A DNA stretch of 31,576 nt from contig CAZAZQ010000026.1 of the NCBI GenBank assembly GCA_964489705.1, positions 1 through 31,576 of the forward strand, in the 5' to 3' direction. Numbering within the stretch: the first letter of the stretch is position 1; each line of letters begins with the position of its first letter. Origin of the DNA: CAZAZQ01 sp964489705. Lineage in GTDB: Bacteria > Zixibacteria > MSB-5A5 > GN15 > FEB-12. The notes under the pieces are model-generated. The model did not search any database. It worked only from the letters and a program-made list of their open reading frames with translations, and was not told the DNA's origin. The translations under genes were made by a program, and so were the position numbers. Shown here one piece after another: positions 8,801 through 17,227 of this stretch.

Positions 8801-9511
8801 GCCCGACGAGTTGCCGCCGCCGGAGAGGGGCTCGTTGGCGCCGCGGATATTCGAAAAATTCGTGCCGGTACCCGAGCCATACTTGAACAACCGCGCCTCC
8901 CGCTGCCACAAGTCCATAATTCCCCCCTCGTTGACCAAATCATCCTTCACCGACTGAATGAAACAGGCGTGCGGCTGCGGGTGCTCATAGGCATTTTCCG
9001 CCTGTGTCAAGGTATGGGTTTCCGGATCGACATAATAATGCCCCTGCGCCTTACCGGAGATGCCGTAAGCGTAGTAGAGACCGGTATTGAACCACTGAGG
9101 AGAGTTCGGGGCGGCTATCTGCGCCGCCAGCATGTAACACAATTCATCGTAAAACGCCTGCGCATCTTTGGGCGAATCGAAATAGCCGTGCTTTTCTCCC
9201 CAATCCCGCCAGCAGCCCGCCAAGCGATGGAAGACCTGCCGGGCGTCCGTTTCCGTACCGTAGAGCTGCTCGCCGTTTTCATCGAGAATGGGTTTGCCGT
9301 CTCCGTCCACCTGCGGAACGCCCGCTTTGCGGAAATACTTCTGCGCCAAAATATCGACCGCCACCTGCGACCATTGGCGGGGAACCTTCACGTTATCCAG
9401 TTTGAAGACCACCGAGCCGTCGGGGTTTTTAATCTCCGAGGTGCGTGAAACGAATTCGATATTCCGGTATGGGGATTCACCTTCCTTGGTGAAAAAACGT
9501 TCTATCTTCAA
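5858..9511 (-). CDS. nrdJ: Adenosylcobalamin-dependent (class II) ribonucleoside-diphosphate reductase
   Basis: The 1217-residue enzyme reduces ribonucleotides to deoxyribonucleotides with a B12-generated thiyl radical, so it works with or without oxygen. Visible features are the N-terminal NSPQWFNTGL segment, C183 in HACFIQSVKDDL, the NPCSEYMFLDDTACNLASINV loop (C462, C473), the RNR barrel motifs, and a C-terminal zinc-ribbon tail with CPECG and CDTCG, which also supplies the terminal redox cysteines. Length matches the long NrdJ subfamily. The start codon is TTG, preceded by AGGAGG with a six-base spacer. No cobalamin riboswitch was recognised in the leader. A terminator follows, so it is probably monocistronic. 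Confidence 0.95.
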   Translation of the reverse strand: MKIERFFTKEGESPYRNIEFVSRTSEIKNPDGSVVFKLDNVKVPRQWSQVAVDILAQKYFRKAGVPQVDGDGKPILDENGEQLYGTETDARQVFHRLAGCWRDWGEKHGYFDSPKDAQAFYDELCYMLAAQIAAPNSPQWFNTGLYYAYGISGKAQGHYYVDPETHTLTQAENAYEHPQPHACFIQSVKDDLVNEGGIMDLWQREARLFKYGSGTGTNFSNIRGANEPLSGGGNSSGLMSFLRIGDRAAGAIKSGGTTRRAAKMVSLNLDHPDIEEFIDWKVVEEQKVAAMVAGSKIISHHLKQIINAAKISGGNGDAVIETDPEKNAALKEALRNARRMAVPAVYIKKVLDLAAQGITDVDFIELDTNWESEAYVTVSGQNSNNSVRVPNSFFEKLKEGGEWELVRRTDGKVARTIPAAKLWDKICYSAWACADPGVQFDTTINEWHTCPEDGRINASNPCSEYMFLDDTACNLASINVVKFLREDGSYDVEAYLHTIRLWTIVLEISVLMASYPSKTIAQKSYDYRTLGLGYANLGSLLMRMGIPYDSPEGYAWCGAVTSMLTGQAYVTSAEMARELGPFPAFYRNRDHMLRVIRNHRRAAYNADKSEYEGLTVKPVGLNPNYLPEDIVRTARSVWDTALELGEIHGWRNAQVSVIAPTGTIGLVMDCDTTGIEPDFALVKFKKLAGGGYFKIINNSVPAALKRLGYGEEEIKEIVAYATGHKTLKQAPYINHESLKARGFGDEELKKVEEVLGNVFDITFAFNKYTLGEEFLKDHLGLSDKTINAWDFNLLQELGFTKEQIDAANEYCCGTMTLEGAPHLDEKHLPVFDCANRCGKKGKRFIPFEAHIRMMAAAQPFISGAISKTINMPAEATVDDVKRAYRLAWETMNKSIAIYRDGSKLSQPLSTALFDGDEESEGISIEAASGKMAEKLVYRYIAKRRKLPHRRGGYTQKAVVGGHKIYLRTGEYSDGTLGEIFLDMHREGAAFRSLMNSFAIAISLGLQHGVPLEEFVEAFLFSRFEPNGVVRGNRSIKRATSIIDYIFRELAITYLGRKDLAHVSEEDLRGDTLGDPAEESVEYESEEPAPASMSEFATPGSRTATDIHTTHLNINLTSGGNGNGSRAKNISGGNGNGQSVESATATAQSQTSSAVLEYVAPAAAPSHPRSGNRRLQEIREARLKGYEGDMCPECGQFTMVRNGTCLKCDTCGATSGCS

Positions 9512-10195
9512 AATCTACCTCCTACTTATCGTTCCTGCCTACCTGCCGGTGCCGTCGCCCGAAAAAGGGAGACCTGACCTAGCCTATCGCCTTATGATTC
9601 TCCATAATCACAAAAAAACATCCAACAGCACCAGCATCCACCAAAGCTGACTTCAGGAGTGACTTTGATGTGAAGCAAACTATACAAAGCAAGCGGGCAG
9701 CTTCAAACTACAAAAATGCACGATTATTCAGAAAATCTTTAGTCTATTGATTCTCAAACCAATACAAGAGTTATTTTTTTGTCCGCTTTTCCCGAAGAGG
9801 CAAGATTTGCAACCGACAATAAAAAATCAACAGTTCTAACTTGTTATAGAATTGTAAATTACAAATAGTAAATTTTTTAACACCCTTTTTGAGGAATCGA
9901 GTAAAAAAATCGGTAAATTTATTTTATTACTTATCAACAAAATATCAAACGGTTAACACCATACCCACATTTTTTCGACATCGACTGTTGATAACTCCCA
10001 GCCGGTTGGGACAACTCAATGGGCGACAACGCAAAAAGACACTCCCTTGAGAAAATATCTCCCGTCGATACGGATGCACATTTTTCATGCAGTCACCGGT
10101 CGTCCCCGGAAAAACCAATTCCAACTCAAGCGAAGCAGTAGCTCACCTCGAACGGAGAGAAAAAACAGAAAAATGCTTTTTTTGCAGTTTTTTTC
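9512..10195. other. AT-rich gene-free region between nrdJ and the signalling block
   Basis: No credible coding frame is visible. From about 9720 to 9960 the DNA is very AT-rich. It holds the 13-base palindrome TTGTAAATTACAA (9852-9864) and two sites one mismatch from the DnaA box TTATCCACA: TTATCAACA at 9931-9939 on the plus strand, and the same word inverted at 9986-9994. The region could be a control zone for nrdJ or part of a larger replication-linked site. No tRNA or riboswitch was seen. Confidence 0.5.
9679..9706 (-). promoter_or_regulatory. Candidate nrdJ promoter
   Basis: On the minus strand, TTGAAG (9701-9706) and TATAGT (9679-9684) are 16 bases apart. This would give a leader of about 160 bases before the TTG start of nrdJ. 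It was found by eye in AT-rich DNA where chance matches are common. Confidence 0.4.
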
Positions 10196-10313
10196 TTGAC
10201 AAGAGAGCAAAATAGTATTACATTTCTCCTGCAATCGGAAAGTGTTACTCTTTCTGGGATTTTATCTAATATCGTCCACCCAGGCAGGACCCTCTACCTG
10301 CTTGGGTTTTTTT
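10196..10313 (+). ncRNA. Candidate small RNA with its own promoter and terminator
   Basis: TTGACA (10196-10201), a 17-base spacer and TACATT (10219-10224) form a good housekeeping-type promoter, with a start near 10231. A 10-bp hairpin (10279-10288 with 10297-10306, one G.T pair) followed by T7 ends the unit at about 10313. The resulting RNA would be about 80 nt and encodes no convincing peptide. A small internal stem GAAAG…CTTTC also lies near its 5' end. It could be a free-standing small RNA, or an attenuated leader for the STAS gene 340 bases further on. No known RNA family was recognised. Confidence 0.55.
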
Positions 10314-10654
10314 ATGGCTTAATAAGCATCGCTCCCACCCATCTTTCCGTTCGAAATGAATCGTCGGTCCGTACGTTTAACGTGGACTTATTTAGCCGTC
10401 GTTTTTCAACGCTCCCTCCGGCCGCTCACCAAGCCTGCCGGGAGCAAACATCCCTAAAATCCCCTTGACTTTAGCGGCGCCATCAAGCTGATTAAAAAAG
10501 TTAGGCATATTTTCAGAAGAAAAAAGCGTTCCGGACGAAACTCCTCGCCGAGCGAATCTGAGGTGTGCGGGCGCTTTTTCATGAAGCGGCGGGGAGAAAC
10601 ATGTGCGAAGATGTTACGTATCAAACATATAACCTGTTCGGAGGAAGTGACAAT
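10314..10654. other. Gene-free stretch upstream of the STAS gene
   Basis: No coding frame with a ribosome site is visible. A possible hairpin with GCTCCC/GGGAGC arms lies near 10409-10443, without a T tract. A TTGACT at 10465-10470 has no good -10 partner at normal spacing. The promoter of the STAS gene is not clear. Confidence 0.4.
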
Positions 10655-10993
10655 ATGAAACTCAGCGACCGGATGCAAGACGGCGTGGTCATCTTGGAGC
10701 CAAAAGGGAAAATCATGGGGGGACCCGACGCCAGTCTGCTCCACGACAAACTGCACGAGCTCATCGAAGCGGGCAACACCAAAGTGGTTATCGACCTCTC
10801 GCAAGTCGACTGGATGAACTCCACCGGCTTGGGGATTCTCATTTCCAGTTACACCACCCTCAGAAACAACCAAGGCGAGCTCAAGCTGGCGAACGTAACG
10901 GACAAGATCCGCTCCTTGTTGACGATTACGAAGCTGGTGACGGTATTCGATTCGTACGACTCCGTCGAGCAAGCCGTCAACGCCCTGAAGTAA
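10655..10993 (+). CDS. STAS-domain anti-sigma factor antagonist
   Basis: The 112-residue protein is a single STAS domain. The phospho-acceptor motif DWMNSTGLGIL places the serine at residue 56, with the usual DLSQV strand before it. Unphosphorylated proteins of this family bind an RsbW-type kinase and free its partner. The start at 10655 is fixed by GGAGGA nine bases upstream; the frame is open for 30 codons further 5'. The RsbW-like kinase gene lies 157 bases downstream and a SpoIIE phosphatase gene after that, so the full partner-switching set is present. No sigma factor is seen in the window, so the output target is unknown. Confidence 0.92.
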   Translation: MKLSDRMQDGVVILEPKGKIMGGPDASLLHDKLHELIEAGNTKVVIDLSQVDWMNSTGLGILISSYTTLRNNQGELKLANVTDKIRSLLTITKLVTVFDSYDSVEQAVNALK

Positions 10994-11150
10994 GCAAACC
11001 CGCAATGCCGGAGTAATGAGAGTCAACCTCAGGCCGTCGGAAAAATGAGCGCAAAACAAAAACGGAACGAGACTTCCTGCTTCCCGCCGTGAAGCGGAAA
11101 AACCGCCCCCGTCCCGGCGACGCCTGGGTGTGGAGGAGAAGAAAGACATT

Positions 11151-11570
11151 ATGGATAAACCCGTCATTTCGGGGAACACGATTAAAATCCCTTCCGAGGT
11201 GAAGTACCTCACCGCCGTCGACGACTTCATCGAAAACTTTCTCCGAGAAAATGGTGCCGAAGAGTCGGTCATTTCCGATATCGCCATCTCGGTGTCCGAA
11301 CTGGTCAACAACGCCATCGTCCATGCTGGGAAAGTCGCCCCCCATGAACCCATTATCATCACCATCGACAAGACCGATCATGCCGTCAAAATCCAAGTAC
11401 GCGACAAAGGTCCCGGCTTCGACCCGGACGCCATCGCCGATCCGCTTGCCGAAGAGAACCTCCTCAAGGAAGCCGGTCGGGGAATCTTCATCGTCCGGTC
11501 GCTGATGGACAGCGTCGATATCGAGACCACCGAGAAGGGAACGACCGTCACGATAACGAAAACGTTTTAG
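11151..11570 (+). CDS. RsbW-like anti-sigma / STAS-kinase (HATPase_c_2)
   Basis: 139 residues forming one GHKL ATPase domain: N-box ELVNNAIVHAG, G1 box VRDKGPGFDPD, and a GRGIFIVRSLMD lid/G2 segment. Proteins like this phosphorylate the serine of an STAS partner and bind a sigma factor or another regulator. The partner is most likely the STAS protein encoded just upstream. The start ATG at 11151 follows GGAGGAG at slightly long spacing; an in-frame GTG at 11130 is the alternative. The SpoIIE-domain gene begins 28 bases downstream. Confidence 0.9.
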   Translation: MDKPVISGNTIKIPSEVKYLTAVDDFIENFLRENGAEESVISDIAISVSELVNNAIVHAGKVAPHEPIIITIDKTDHAVKIQVRDKGPGFDPDAIADPLAEENLLKEAGRGIFIVRSLMDSVDIETTEKGTTVTITKTF

Positions 11571-11598
11571 TGTGGGACAAATGCTCAGGTAGTCACGT

Positions 11599-13851
11599 AT
11601 GGACATCCTGCTGGCAAAAATAATCCTCTGCTTTCTCACCGGAGGGTTTCTTATTTTCCTCGCTATCGTCGTCACCCGAGATAACTTCGCCAATCGTCTC
11701 AACCGGGTGACGGGAGCGATGCTGTTTTTTGCCGGTACGGGTCCTTTGGTCATTGCCATGGGCATCATTGTCTCCCTCTCCGGAACCGGCGAAAAATTCG
11801 AAGAAACCACGCTCTATCATTTGCAGTACGTCTGGGAATTTTTCTTCCCGCTCTTTTTGCTCTTCTCGTGGATTTTTCCCGTCGACCGCCTGAAAAACTT
11901 CAAGCATTACCGTGTCCGTTACTTGATTTTCCTTCCCCAGCTCACCCATCTGGCGCTGGATCTCTCTTTCGAGAAACTCAGCAACGCCGTCGACTTCTTG
12001 AAAGCACAGGCAAGTGAAGAAGGGTTCTCCGCCATTGTCCTGGCACCGCTGGCGAAGGTCTCTTCGTTGGCGCTCATTTTGGCGAGTTTGATACGCACCT
12101 ACCAAACGACGGTGTTCGGGTTGGTGCACATTCTCTATCTTTTCGCCGCTCTCTACTTCTTGGAAAGCGGCCGTTCGCTGGTCACCAACCCGCGGCTGCT
12201 CACCCAGACCCGCACCGTGGTCTGGGGTACCCGACTCGGTGCCGGTTTGTTTACCCTTTCTTTCCTCGGCGCCACCCTTTTCCCACACCGGCTGCCGAAG
12301 GAAGGCATGGTAGCCCTCTTTTTGGCGTCGCTGTTGATATGGGCGATATTTTTGACCATCGCCACCATCCGCCACCAGTTCCTCAATGTCCGGCTAGTCT
12401 TCCGGTACTCTTTTATTTTCACACTCTCTTCCGCCGCCTTGGTCGCGGCTTTTGTGGTAGCCATTATCAAGTCGAAGGAAATTCTGACCCCCATGTTCGG
12501 TGAGCAAGCCAACGTCATCCGGTACGCCTTTATCGTCTTACTGCTGCTTTTGTTCCAGCCGGTCTATAGCGCTGTCGACAACGCCCTCCGCGCCATGTTC
12601 ATCCGTACCCGCACCGACCACCGGAACGTGCTGGAACGATTTTCCCGTCAGGTCATCTCCTTGTTCGACCCGGAAAAGCTGCGCCGGATTATCGAAGAGA
12701 CTCTCAAGACCACTCTCTTGGTGGAGCGGGTTTACTTTATCCTGTTCGACGATTCCATCAACGAGTATGCCATCCTTCCGGGCGAAGACAACCCTCGCCG
12801 GATCGTTCTTGATCGGGAAGATTTCATGCTCCGCGGCATCAACCAACTGGATACCCCCACCTACCTTCACACCCTTTCCGACTACAAGGAAAACTCGACC
12901 CTGGCGACCTTCCTTGAAGAGCGTCAAGTCCGGCTGCTCCTGCCGCTGAAGGACGCCGAGCACTTGCTGGGGTGTATCGCTCTTACAAACAAACTGGCGG
13001 GGTATCGGTACTCCTCCGACGATTTCAATCTGCTGGGGGTGTTATCCAACCAAATCGTCACGGCATTGACCAACGCCCGTCTCTACGTCGAATCGTTGGA
13101 GCGAATGCGGCTGCAAGAAGAAGTCTCGATGGCTCGGCAGATTCAGCTCGACCTGCTTCCCTCGGCGCCGCCCCAAAGTGAGAGGTTCGTCATCGCAGCC
13201 CACTCCACCCCTTCACGGACGGTAGGAGGGGACTTTTACGATTTCATCCCCATCGACGAACACCGCATTGCGGTCGTCATTGCCGACGCCTCGGGAAAGG
13301 GGATGCCGGCGGCGCTCATGATTGCGCAGATCCAGGCGATTATCCGAAGCGAAGTCAACAACGGCAACGAAATAAGCACCATTTTGCAAAACATCAACCG
13401 ACAGATTCTCCACGCTTCCTCTTCCGAGAAGTACGCCACCCTCTTCTACGGGGAGTTGGATTTGCAAAGCGGTGTCTTCCGATACTCCAACGCCGGGCAC
13501 AACTATCCCGTGCTTTTGCGCGCAACCGGCGAGATGGAGTTGTTGAAAGAAGGCGGTCCCATTATCGGCGCTCTGCCGGACATGGCATACCAATCGTGCG
13601 ACATTCGACTCGAGCCGCACGACCTCCTTTTTCTGTACACCGACGGTCTGTCGGAAGCGATGGACGGCAACGGTAACGAATACGGCGAGGAACGCATCTA
13701 CCAACTGCTGATGAGGCACAAAACGAAAGATCCCCACACCATCGTGGAACTCATTCTGCAGGATGTCCGCTCCTACGATCCGACCGATCCTCCCCGCGAC
13801 GATACGACCATCATCGCCATCAAAATGAATGAGGAAAAAATATCACCATGA
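11599..13851 (+). CDS. Membrane GAF-SpoIIE phosphatase (RsbU-like)
   Basis: The 750-residue protein starts with about 265 hydrophobic residues forming seven or eight membrane helices, like the N-terminal membrane region of some sensor kinases. A GAF-type region (about 340-500) and a short helical linker follow. The C-terminal PP2C/SpoIIE phosphatase domain (about 520-748) carries the metal-binding segments GGDFYDF (about 541), IADASGKGMPAAL (about 562), LYTDGLSEA (about 678) and DDTT (about 733). It should dephosphorylate the STAS protein encoded upstream in response to a membrane or small-molecule signal. The stop codon overlaps the next ATG by four bases (ATGA), so the Nudix gene is translationally coupled. 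Confidence 0.9.
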   Translation: MDILLAKIILCFLTGGFLIFLAIVVTRDNFANRLNRVTGAMLFFAGTGPLVIAMGIIVSLSGTGEKFEETTLYHLQYVWEFFFPLFLLFSWIFPVDRLKNFKHYRVRYLIFLPQLTHLALDLSFEKLSNAVDFLKAQASEEGFSAIVLAPLAKVSSLALILASLIRTYQTTVFGLVHILYLFAALYFLESGRSLVTNPRLLTQTRTVVWGTRLGAGLFTLSFLGATLFPHRLPKEGMVALFLASLLIWAIFLTIATIRHQFLNVRLVFRYSFIFTLSSAALVAAFVVAIIKSKEILTPMFGEQANVIRYAFIVLLLLLFQPVYSAVDNALRAMFIRTRTDHRNVLERFSRQVISLFDPEKLRRIIEETLKTTLLVERVYFILFDDSINEYAILPGEDNPRRIVLDREDFMLRGINQLDTPTYLHTLSDYKENSTLATFLEERQVRLLLPLKDAEHLLGCIALTNKLAGYRYSSDDFNLLGVLSNQIVTALTNARLYVESLERMRLQEEVSMARQIQLDLLPSAPPQSERFVIAAHSTPSRTVGGDFYDFIPIDEHRIAVVIADASGKGMPAALMIAQIQAIIRSEVNNGNEISTILQNINRQILHASSSEKYATLFYGELDLQSGVFRYSNAGHNYPVLLRATGEMELLKEGGPIIGALPDMAYQSCDIRLEPHDLLFLYTDGLSEAMDGNGNEYGEERIYQLLMRHKTKDPHTIVELILQDVRSYDPTDPPRDDTTIIAIKMNEEKISP

Positions 13852-14414
13852 GTAACCATCACAAACATTTCGACGAAGCCAAGCTCTTTGAACGGAAGAA
13901 TAACTTCGGCGGCTACCGCTTTTGTCCTCTCTGCGGCACTCCCATGGTCGCCAAAGAGATTGAAGGACGCAAGCGGATGCAGTGTCCCGACGAGTCCTGC
14001 GGCTTCATTTACTACCAGAATCCCATCCCCGCCGCCGGGGCTCTTATCGTTAAAGAGAACCGGGTGCTGCTGGTCAAGCGCGCCCACCCGCCGAAAATCG
14101 GCTGGTGGTGCATCCCGGCTGGGTTCATGGAATGGAACGAACATCCCGAGCAAACCGCGGTCCGGGAAATCGCCGAAGAAACCGGTTTACAAATCAAGCC
14201 GACGGCGTTGTTCGAAGTCTACTCCGGCAACGACGACCCCCGCACCAATGCGGTGCTGATTCTCTATCTCGCCGAAGTTATCGGCGGCACCATCCGTGCC
14301 GCTGACGATGCCCTTGAAGTCAAGTATTTCGGCTTTGACGAGCTGCCCAAGGAGATTGCTTTCGAAGCCCACCAGCAGGCGCTGGCGGACTACCGACGGC
14401 GGTTCTTGAAATGA
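13848..14414 (+). CDS. Nudix hydrolase with N-terminal zinc ribbon
   Basis: 188 residues. An N-terminal zinc ribbon uses C26, C29, C46 and C51 (FCPLCG and QCPDESCG). The Nudix box at about 92-114 fits GX5EX7REUXEEXGU (GFMEWNE…REIAEETGL). The layout resembles NudC-type NADH/NAD-capped-RNA pyrophosphatases and their shorter relatives, but the substrate cannot be assigned from sequence. The gene starts inside the stop codon of the phosphatase gene, and the kinase gene begins 7 bases after its end, so it sits in the middle of a signalling operon. That may point to turnover of a nucleotide connected with the same stress response. Confidence 0.9.
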   Translation: MSNHHKHFDEAKLFERKNNFGGYRFCPLCGTPMVAKEIEGRKRMQCPDESCGFIYYQNPIPAAGALIVKENRVLLVKRAHPPKIGWWCIPAGFMEWNEHPEQTAVREIAEETGLQIKPTALFEVYSGNDDPRTNAVLILYLAEVIGGTIRAADDALEVKYFGFDELPKEIAFEAHQQALADYRRRFLK

Positions 14415-14421
14415 CGGTGCT

Positions 14422-15900
14422 ATGACCTCGCAATTCGGGAAAAAACTCTTTCGGCTCTTTTTGCTTTTCTCCCTTCTTCCCGCTTTGCTGCTTGCCGTCG
14501 TCGGCTACTTCGTGGCGGTAGAAACCAGTTCCTTCTCTCCGGCGCAAACAACCGCCGACCTGAAAGCCCTGACGGACTATTACAATACCCTTCTTTTTCA
14601 ACGGCTGGACGATTGCCTTTCCGAATCCTTTCCGCCGGACACCGCCTCTCTTTCCGAGCTGCCCGATTTCTTGTTTCTCTCTTCACCTGAAGGGACAACC
14701 ATTCTCCGGCAACGTTTTCCCCTTTCAGAAGCGGTGCGGCAAAGCATCGCCGCGGCGGCGCAAAAGCGGCGGCAGGGTTTTGTCGAACTGGAACGGATGA
14801 CTTACCAATACACGGCAAGAAAACTCGCGGCGGACAGTCTGCTTATCGGCGGCATTCGTCATGACAGTCGCTATGCCAGCTTGTTGGAATCGCTGGAGAA
14901 GGAATACCTTTCGGGAACATGGACAAAGGAGCTTCGCGCCAGTTACGTTCTCTTCGTGTTTGTCGTGTTTATCGTTCTGGCGGCGGTAACGGCAAGTCTG
15001 GCGTATTTCTTTTCCGCCCGCCTGTCCCGCTCGCTGAGTCGACCATTGTTGGAGCTGAGCGAAGCCTCCCGTGCTATTGCGGAAGGGGATTTCAAACAGC
15101 AGGTGCCTTTGTCGGGAAGTGGCGAAATCAGAAGTCTGATTGCCAGCTTCAACAGCATGGCAGCACAACTGGAGCGCATGACCAACCGGCTGGCGCAAAG
15201 CGAACGGGTGGCGGCATGGCGACAGGTGGCGCGGCGTTTTGCCCATGAACTCAAAAACCCTCTCCAACCGATTCTCATCTCCCTTTTCCGGCTGGAGCAG
15301 ATGCTCAAGGAAACGCCAGTCGATTACGAACGGGTCACGGAAGCCCTTCACGCCGTCTCTCAAGAAATCACTCACCTCCGCGAGTTAGCCGACCGTTTCT
15401 CTCAGCTTGCCAAGCTGCCTCCACCGAAGTTCGTCACGCTCAACCTGAACGAAATGCTCACTTCTCTGACGCAACTTTATCGGGAACAACTCTCGCAGTA
15501 TGATTTTTCCCTGCAGCTCCCTTCGGAACAGATCTATCTCGACGCCGACGAGACCTACTTCCGCGAAGCGCTTCACAACCTCTTGCAAAATGCGATGGAA
15601 GCCTCCGAGAAAAAGGGGAAAATTATTCTCACGCTGAGCCGCACTCCGCAAACGATAGAGATAACGGTGCGGGACTTTGGCGTCGGCATGAGCGAGGAAG
15701 AGCTCGCCGCCGCTCGGATGCCGTATGTGACCACGAAAGAAAAAGGAAACGGCATCGGGCTTGCCGTGGTGGAAAAAACCGTGACGGAAATGGGCGGGCA
15801 ACTTATTATCACTTCACAAAAAAACCACGGCACTACCGTGACGTTATCTTTTCCCATAAAGGAAACTCCAGATGGCGCAGCAAAAGATTCTCATCGTTGA
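14422..15900 (+). CDS. NtrY-like membrane sensor histidine kinase
   Basis: 492 residues. TM1 is at about 9-32 and TM2 at about 174-196, flanking an extracytoplasmic domain of about 140 residues. A HAMP domain (about 197-255) is followed by HisKA with RRFAHELKNPLQPI (phospho-acceptor H275) and an HATPase domain with N-box LHNLLQNAMEA, G1 DFGVGM and G2 GNGIGLAVV. The extended helix before HELKNPL (AAWRQVARR) is typical of the NtrY group. It overlaps the response-regulator gene by 29 bases and should phosphorylate that protein. The signal is unknown; the outer-membrane and DUF4390 genes downstream suggest an envelope or redox cue. Confidence 0.92.
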   Translation: MTSQFGKKLFRLFLLFSLLPALLLAVVGYFVAVETSSFSPAQTTADLKALTDYYNTLLFQRLDDCLSESFPPDTASLSELPDFLFLSSPEGTTILRQRFPLSEAVRQSIAAAAQKRRQGFVELERMTYQYTARKLAADSLLIGGIRHDSRYASLLESLEKEYLSGTWTKELRASYVLFVFVVFIVLAAVTASLAYFFSARLSRSLSRPLLELSEASRAIAEGDFKQQVPLSGSGEIRSLIASFNSMAAQLERMTNRLAQSERVAAWRQVARRFAHELKNPLQPILISLFRLEQMLKETPVDYERVTEALHAVSQEITHLRELADRFSQLAKLPPPKFVTLNLNEMLTSLTQLYREQLSQYDFSLQLPSEQIYLDADETYFREALHNLLQNAMEASEKKGKIILTLSRTPQTIEITVRDFGVGMSEEELAAARMPYVTTKEKGNGIGLAVVEKTVTEMGGQLIITSQKNHGTTVTLSFPIKETPDGAAKDSHR

Positions 15901-17227
15901 CGATGAACCGAACATCCGCAAGACGTTTTCTTCGTTGCTCCGTGACGAAGGTTACCAACCGACCACGGCGGCGACAGCGGAAGAAGCCTTCGAGAAGTAC
16001 CGGCAGGGAAACTTCGAGCTTATCCTGCTCGATTTGCGTCTGCCCGAGCAGTCCGGCATCGATTTTTTGAAGCAAATCAAGCAAGAGCTTTACCATCCGC
16101 CAGTGCTGGTCATCTCCGGACAGTCGGATATTCCCACCGCCCTGGAAGCGGTCAAGCTGGGAGCGGTCGACTATCTGGAGAAGCCGGTCACAGCCGAAAC
16201 TCTCATTTCCCGGGTGCACGCTTCCCTGTTGCTTTCGGCGGCGCAGCGGCAGCGTTTTCTCATGGTGGAAGACATCGAGCAGCGCTGTCAGATTATCGGA
16301 AGCGCTCCGGCGACCAAAAAGTTGCTTGCCGCCATTGACCAGGTCGCTCCCACCGATGCGACTGTGCTCACCACCGGCGAAAACGGCACCGGCAAGGAGC
16401 TGGTCGCCACCCGGCTCTACTTGGCAAGCAAACGCCGTGACAAGCCGTTCATCAAAGTGAACTGCCCCGGCATTCCGACAACCTTGTTCGAGTCGGAACT
16501 GTTCGGCCATGTGAAGGGCGCTTTCACCGGTGCCGTGAAAGATTACCCCGGCAAGTTCGCTCTGGCGGACGGGGGAACGATTTTCCTTGATGAAATCGGC
16601 GACCTTCCCCTCAGCAGTCAAGCGAAACTCTTGCGGGTGCTCGAGACGGGGGAGGTGGAAACCCTGGGAGCGGTGCGGCGGCGACAGGTGGATGTGCGAA
16701 TCATCTGCGCCACCAACCGAAACCTCCCGGAGCTGGTGCGTTCCGGCGCTTTCCGGGAAGATTTGTACTACCGCATTTCGGTCTTTATCCTGCCGGTGCC
16801 GCCCCTGCGGGAACGCCGCGAGGATATTCCGCTCCTTATCGGCGAATTTCTCAAACGCTACGATCCTTCTCGGCAGATGAGTCTCACACCGGATGCGGTA
16901 GCTTACTTGAACACGCTGGAGTATCCGGGGAACGTCCGGCAGTTGAAAAACATCATCGAACGGCTTACCATTCTGTTTCCCCATCGTACCGTCGGATTGG
17001 AAGAGCTCCTTCAACATGGAGTCATCGAAACCGCTTCGCCGCTTGCAGGTTCCGACTCGTCTCAAGCCGCTTCGCTTTCCGAAAAAGTCGCTCTCTTCGA
17101 AAAAGCTCTCATCAAAAAGACCCTCGAAGAAACGCGGGGAAATATCTCGGAAGCGGCGCGCCTGCTCAAAACCGACCGCGCCAACCTTTCCAAAAAGATT
17201 AAGGAACTCAACCTCAAAGAATCGTAA
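15872..17227 (+). CDS. NtrX/NtrC-like sigma-54-dependent response regulator
   Basis: 451 residues in three domains. The receiver (1-120) has D10, D11, phospho-acceptor D54 and K104. The AAA+ domain (about 140-375) has Walker A GENGTGKE (169-176), the sigma-54-contacting GAFTGA loop (216-221) and Walker B GGTIFLDE (234-241). The C-terminal Fis-type helix-turn-helix (about 424-447) reads SEAARLLKTDRANLSKKIKEL. It activates sigma-54 promoters after phosphorylation by the kinase encoded just upstream. I looked for a -24/-12 promoter before the next gene and found no convincing match. The overlap with the kinase gene indicates coupled synthesis. Confidence 0.93.
   Translation: MAQQKILIVDDEPNIRKTFSSLLRDEGYQPTTAATAEEAFEKYRQGNFELILLDLRLPEQSGIDFLKQIKQELYHPPVLVISGQSDIPTALEAVKLGAVDYLEKPVTAETLISRVHASLLLSAAQRQRFLMVEDIEQRCQIIGSAPATKKLLAAIDQVAPTDATVLTTGENGTGKELVATRLYLASKRRDKPFIKVNCPGIPTTLFESELFGHVKGAFTGAVKDYPGKFALADGGTIFLDEIGDLPLSSQAKLLRVLETGEVETLGAVRRRQVDVRIICATNRNLPELVRSGAFREDLYYRISVFILPVPPLRERREDIPLLIGEFLKRYDPSRQMSLTPDAVAYLNTLEYPGNVRQLKNIIERLTILFPHRTVGLEELLQHGVIETASPLAGSDSSQAASLSEKVALFEKALIKKTLEETRGNISEAARLLKTDRANLSKKIKELNLKES

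Noticed and set aside
9566..9585. B12-box-like stretch (GGGAGACCTGACC) upstream of nrdJ
   Set aside because: It is on the strand opposite to nrdJ, differs from the B12 box, and the other conserved parts of a cobalamin riboswitch are missing on both strands.
10196..10468. 90-codon open frame, plus strand
   Set aside because: It begins inside the -35 element of a promoter, runs through a terminator hairpin, and has no ribosome site or recognisable domain.
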